Shown piece after piece: positions 6,446 through 7,054 of a DNA stretch of 7,054 bases. A program made the translations under genes and the position numbers. The DNA is taken from the NCBI GenBank assembly GCA_031272745.1, contig JAISTF010000076.1, forward strand, positions 1 to 7,054, given 5' to 3'. How positions within the stretch are numbered: position 1 is the stretch's first letter; every line of letters begins with the position of its first letter. The notes under the pieces were generated by a model, which saw nothing but the letters and a program-made list of their open reading frames with translations, searched no databases and was not told the DNA's origin. Source of the stretch: Eubacteriales Family XIII. Incertae Sedis bacterium. Lineage in GTDB: Bacteria; Bacillota; Clostridia; Peptostreptococcales; Anaerovoracaceae.

Positions 6446-6458
6446 AAAGACCGATGGG

Positions 6459-6488
6459 AGCCCGCGTTTCGCGGGCTTTCTTCTCTTA
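6459..6488 (+). terminator. Intrinsic terminator of tRNA-Pro
   Basis: AGCCCGCG (6459-6466) pairs perfectly with CGCGGGCT (6470-6477) around a TTT loop, followed by the T-rich TTTCTTCTCTT. It starts 14 nt after the tRNA. It ends against the stop codon of the convergent minus-strand gene. The stem could also slow transcription arriving from that side, although there is no U-tract in that direction. Confidence 0.88.
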
Positions 6489-6845
6489 TTCGCCGAAGAT
6501 GGCGTACCGTATTATGACCACCACGATGATGATGAGGATGCCTATCACGCGAATGCCCATCGGGCTCGTCGGCGAGAAGCGGTACCGGTGCCCGTGCGTA
6601 TGATTGAATAATGTCTGTTCCGCTTCCCGCTGCTCTGCGTCCGCCAGGGAAGCCGCGGTCACTTGCGGTTTTGCCTGTACCGTTGCTTTGGATCGTTTCG
6701 TATGTGTGTGCGGTGCCGCCATATGTTTGGCGCGGCGTTTTCCGAGGGATGCGTCATACGCGGGCGCGCCGTATACGTCCGTCCCGCAGCGCGTGCAGTA
6801 CCGGCTGAAATCATTCACATAGGATCCGCATTTCGGACATTGCAT
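6486..6845 (-). CDS. Small zinc-ribbon protein with one C-terminal membrane segment
   Basis: A 119-residue protein. The N-terminus is a compact zinc ribbon, CPKCG at 3-7 and CTRCG at 17-21 (Cys3, 6, 17, 20), of the kind that opens many small clostridial membrane proteins. A basic, Ala/Lys-rich linker follows, with His-containing patches HTHT at 46-49 and HTHGH at 82-86. Residues 97-117 are an Ile/Val-rich membrane helix (IGILIIIVVVII), leaving a tail of a few residues, so the ribbon probably faces the cytoplasm from a tail-anchored position. AGAGGT (6854-6859 on plus) lies 8 nt before the ATG. It converges with tRNA-Pro. No specific function is recognised; it may be a regulatory or protein-binding module. 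Confidence 0.82.
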   Translation of the reverse strand: MQCPKCGSYVNDFSRYCTRCGTDVYGAPAYDASLGKRRAKHMAAPHTHTKRSKATVQAKPQVTAASLADAEQREAEQTLFNHTHGHRYRFSPTSPMGIRVIGILIIIVVVIIRYAIFGE

Positions 6846-6865
6846 ACTTGATTACCTCTATGCGT

Positions 6866-6871
6866 ATTATA
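6866..6871 (-). promoter_or_regulatory. -10 element for the zinc-ribbon gene
   Basis: A perfect TATAAT on the minus strand (ATTATA on plus). No recognisable -35 box is found at 16-18 bp, where the sequence instead belongs to the terminator hairpin of the upstream gene. Transcription would begin near 6859-6860, so the leader is only about 14 nt and starts at the ribosome site itself. Confidence 0.55.
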
Positions 6872-6881
6872 CCTTAGAATG

Positions 6882-6907
6882 AAAGAAACGGGCTTGCGGG
6901 CCCGTTT
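6882..6907 (-). terminator. Intrinsic terminator of the right-edge minus-strand gene
   Basis: On the minus strand AAACGGGC pairs with GCCCGTTT (6900-6907 with 6886-6893) around a 6-nt loop, followed by CTTTC. It begins nine bases after the stop codon of the partial gene at the right edge. On the plus strand the same hairpin is followed by TTTTTT (6905-6910), so it should work in both directions. Confidence 0.8.
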
Positions 6908-6915
6908 TTTCGTTG

Positions 6916-7054
6916 CTATTTCTTCTTGAAGCCTACCGTCAGGCGCAGCAGGTACTGCGTCGGGTCCTGGATGCTCAGTTCGTCGAAGAGGTGGATGACG
7001 TAGCAGGGACCCGTGGGGACGAGGCCTTCCTTCTCGGCGACGGCTGCGATGCGC
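6916..7054 (-). CDS. C-terminal fragment of an unidentified protein, possibly GyrI-like effector-binding domain
   Basis: The minus strand encodes the last 45 residues of a gene entering from the right, ending TVGFKKK and a TAG stop at 6916-6918. Visible features are EKEGLVPTGPCYVIHLFDE and DPTQYLLRLTVGF. A glycine-turn (PTGP) followed by a beta strand, an Asp/Pro-containing turn and a final strand resembles the end of GyrI-like or AraC-type effector-binding domains, but the fragment is too short to be sure. Support for coding comes from the GC-rich codon pattern, the uninterrupted frame and the well-placed terminator. It is upstream of the zinc-ribbon gene but separated from it by terminator and promoter. 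Confidence 0.6.
   Translation of the reverse strand, partial: RIAAVAEKEGLVPTGPCYVIHLFDELSIQDPTQYLLRLTVGFKKK

Noticed and set aside
6343..6611. Two plus-strand open frames across the tRNA region
   Set aside because: They run through the tRNA and its terminator and overlap the zinc-ribbon gene in antisense. No ribosome site or domain supports them.

Overview
The window looks like chromosome from a GC-rich, low-GC-lineage-type Gram-positive, most likely an uncultured clostridial anaerobe (Bacillota). This is inferred from AAGGAG-type ribosome sites, sigma-A-type promoters (TTTACA-17-TATAAT and an extended -10), a proline tRNA with encoded CCA, a MtaA/CmuA-like URO-D-fold protein and a zinc-ribbon membrane protein. 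No species can be named from sequence alone.

Layout. Positions 1-5008 hold a tightly packed five-gene plus-strand operon. It encodes a complete nickel/peptide-type (NikABCDE/DppABCDF class) ABC importer: a solute-binding protein cut by the left edge, two permeases and two ATPases. The junctions are 1 nt apart, 8 nt overlapping, 14 nt apart and 11 nt overlapping, so the genes are surely co-transcribed. The cargo cannot be fixed from sequence. A histidine-rich tail on the binding protein makes a metal, metal chelate or peptide plausible.

Positions 5009-5265 are an AT-richer spacer. It carries a compact element of about 154 bp with 10-bp perfect inverted ends and an internal 26-bp direct repeat, followed by an extended -10 promoter and ribosome site. 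These drive a URO-D-superfamily (corrinoid methyltransferase-like) gene at 5266-6315. Eleven bases after its stop begins a near-consensus promoter for tRNA-Pro(GGG) at 6368-6445, which ends in a strong hairpin terminator.

The right end is read from the minus strand. A small zinc-ribbon protein with one C-terminal membrane segment (6486-6845) converges on the tRNA. It has its own -10 element, which lies just past the terminator of another minus-strand gene. Only the last 45 codons of that gene are in the window (6916-7054).

How the parts fit: the importer is one functional unit. The URO-D-like enzyme has its own promoter, and any metabolic link to the importer is only suggested by adjacency. 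The least explained item is the inverted-repeat element at 5032-5185.
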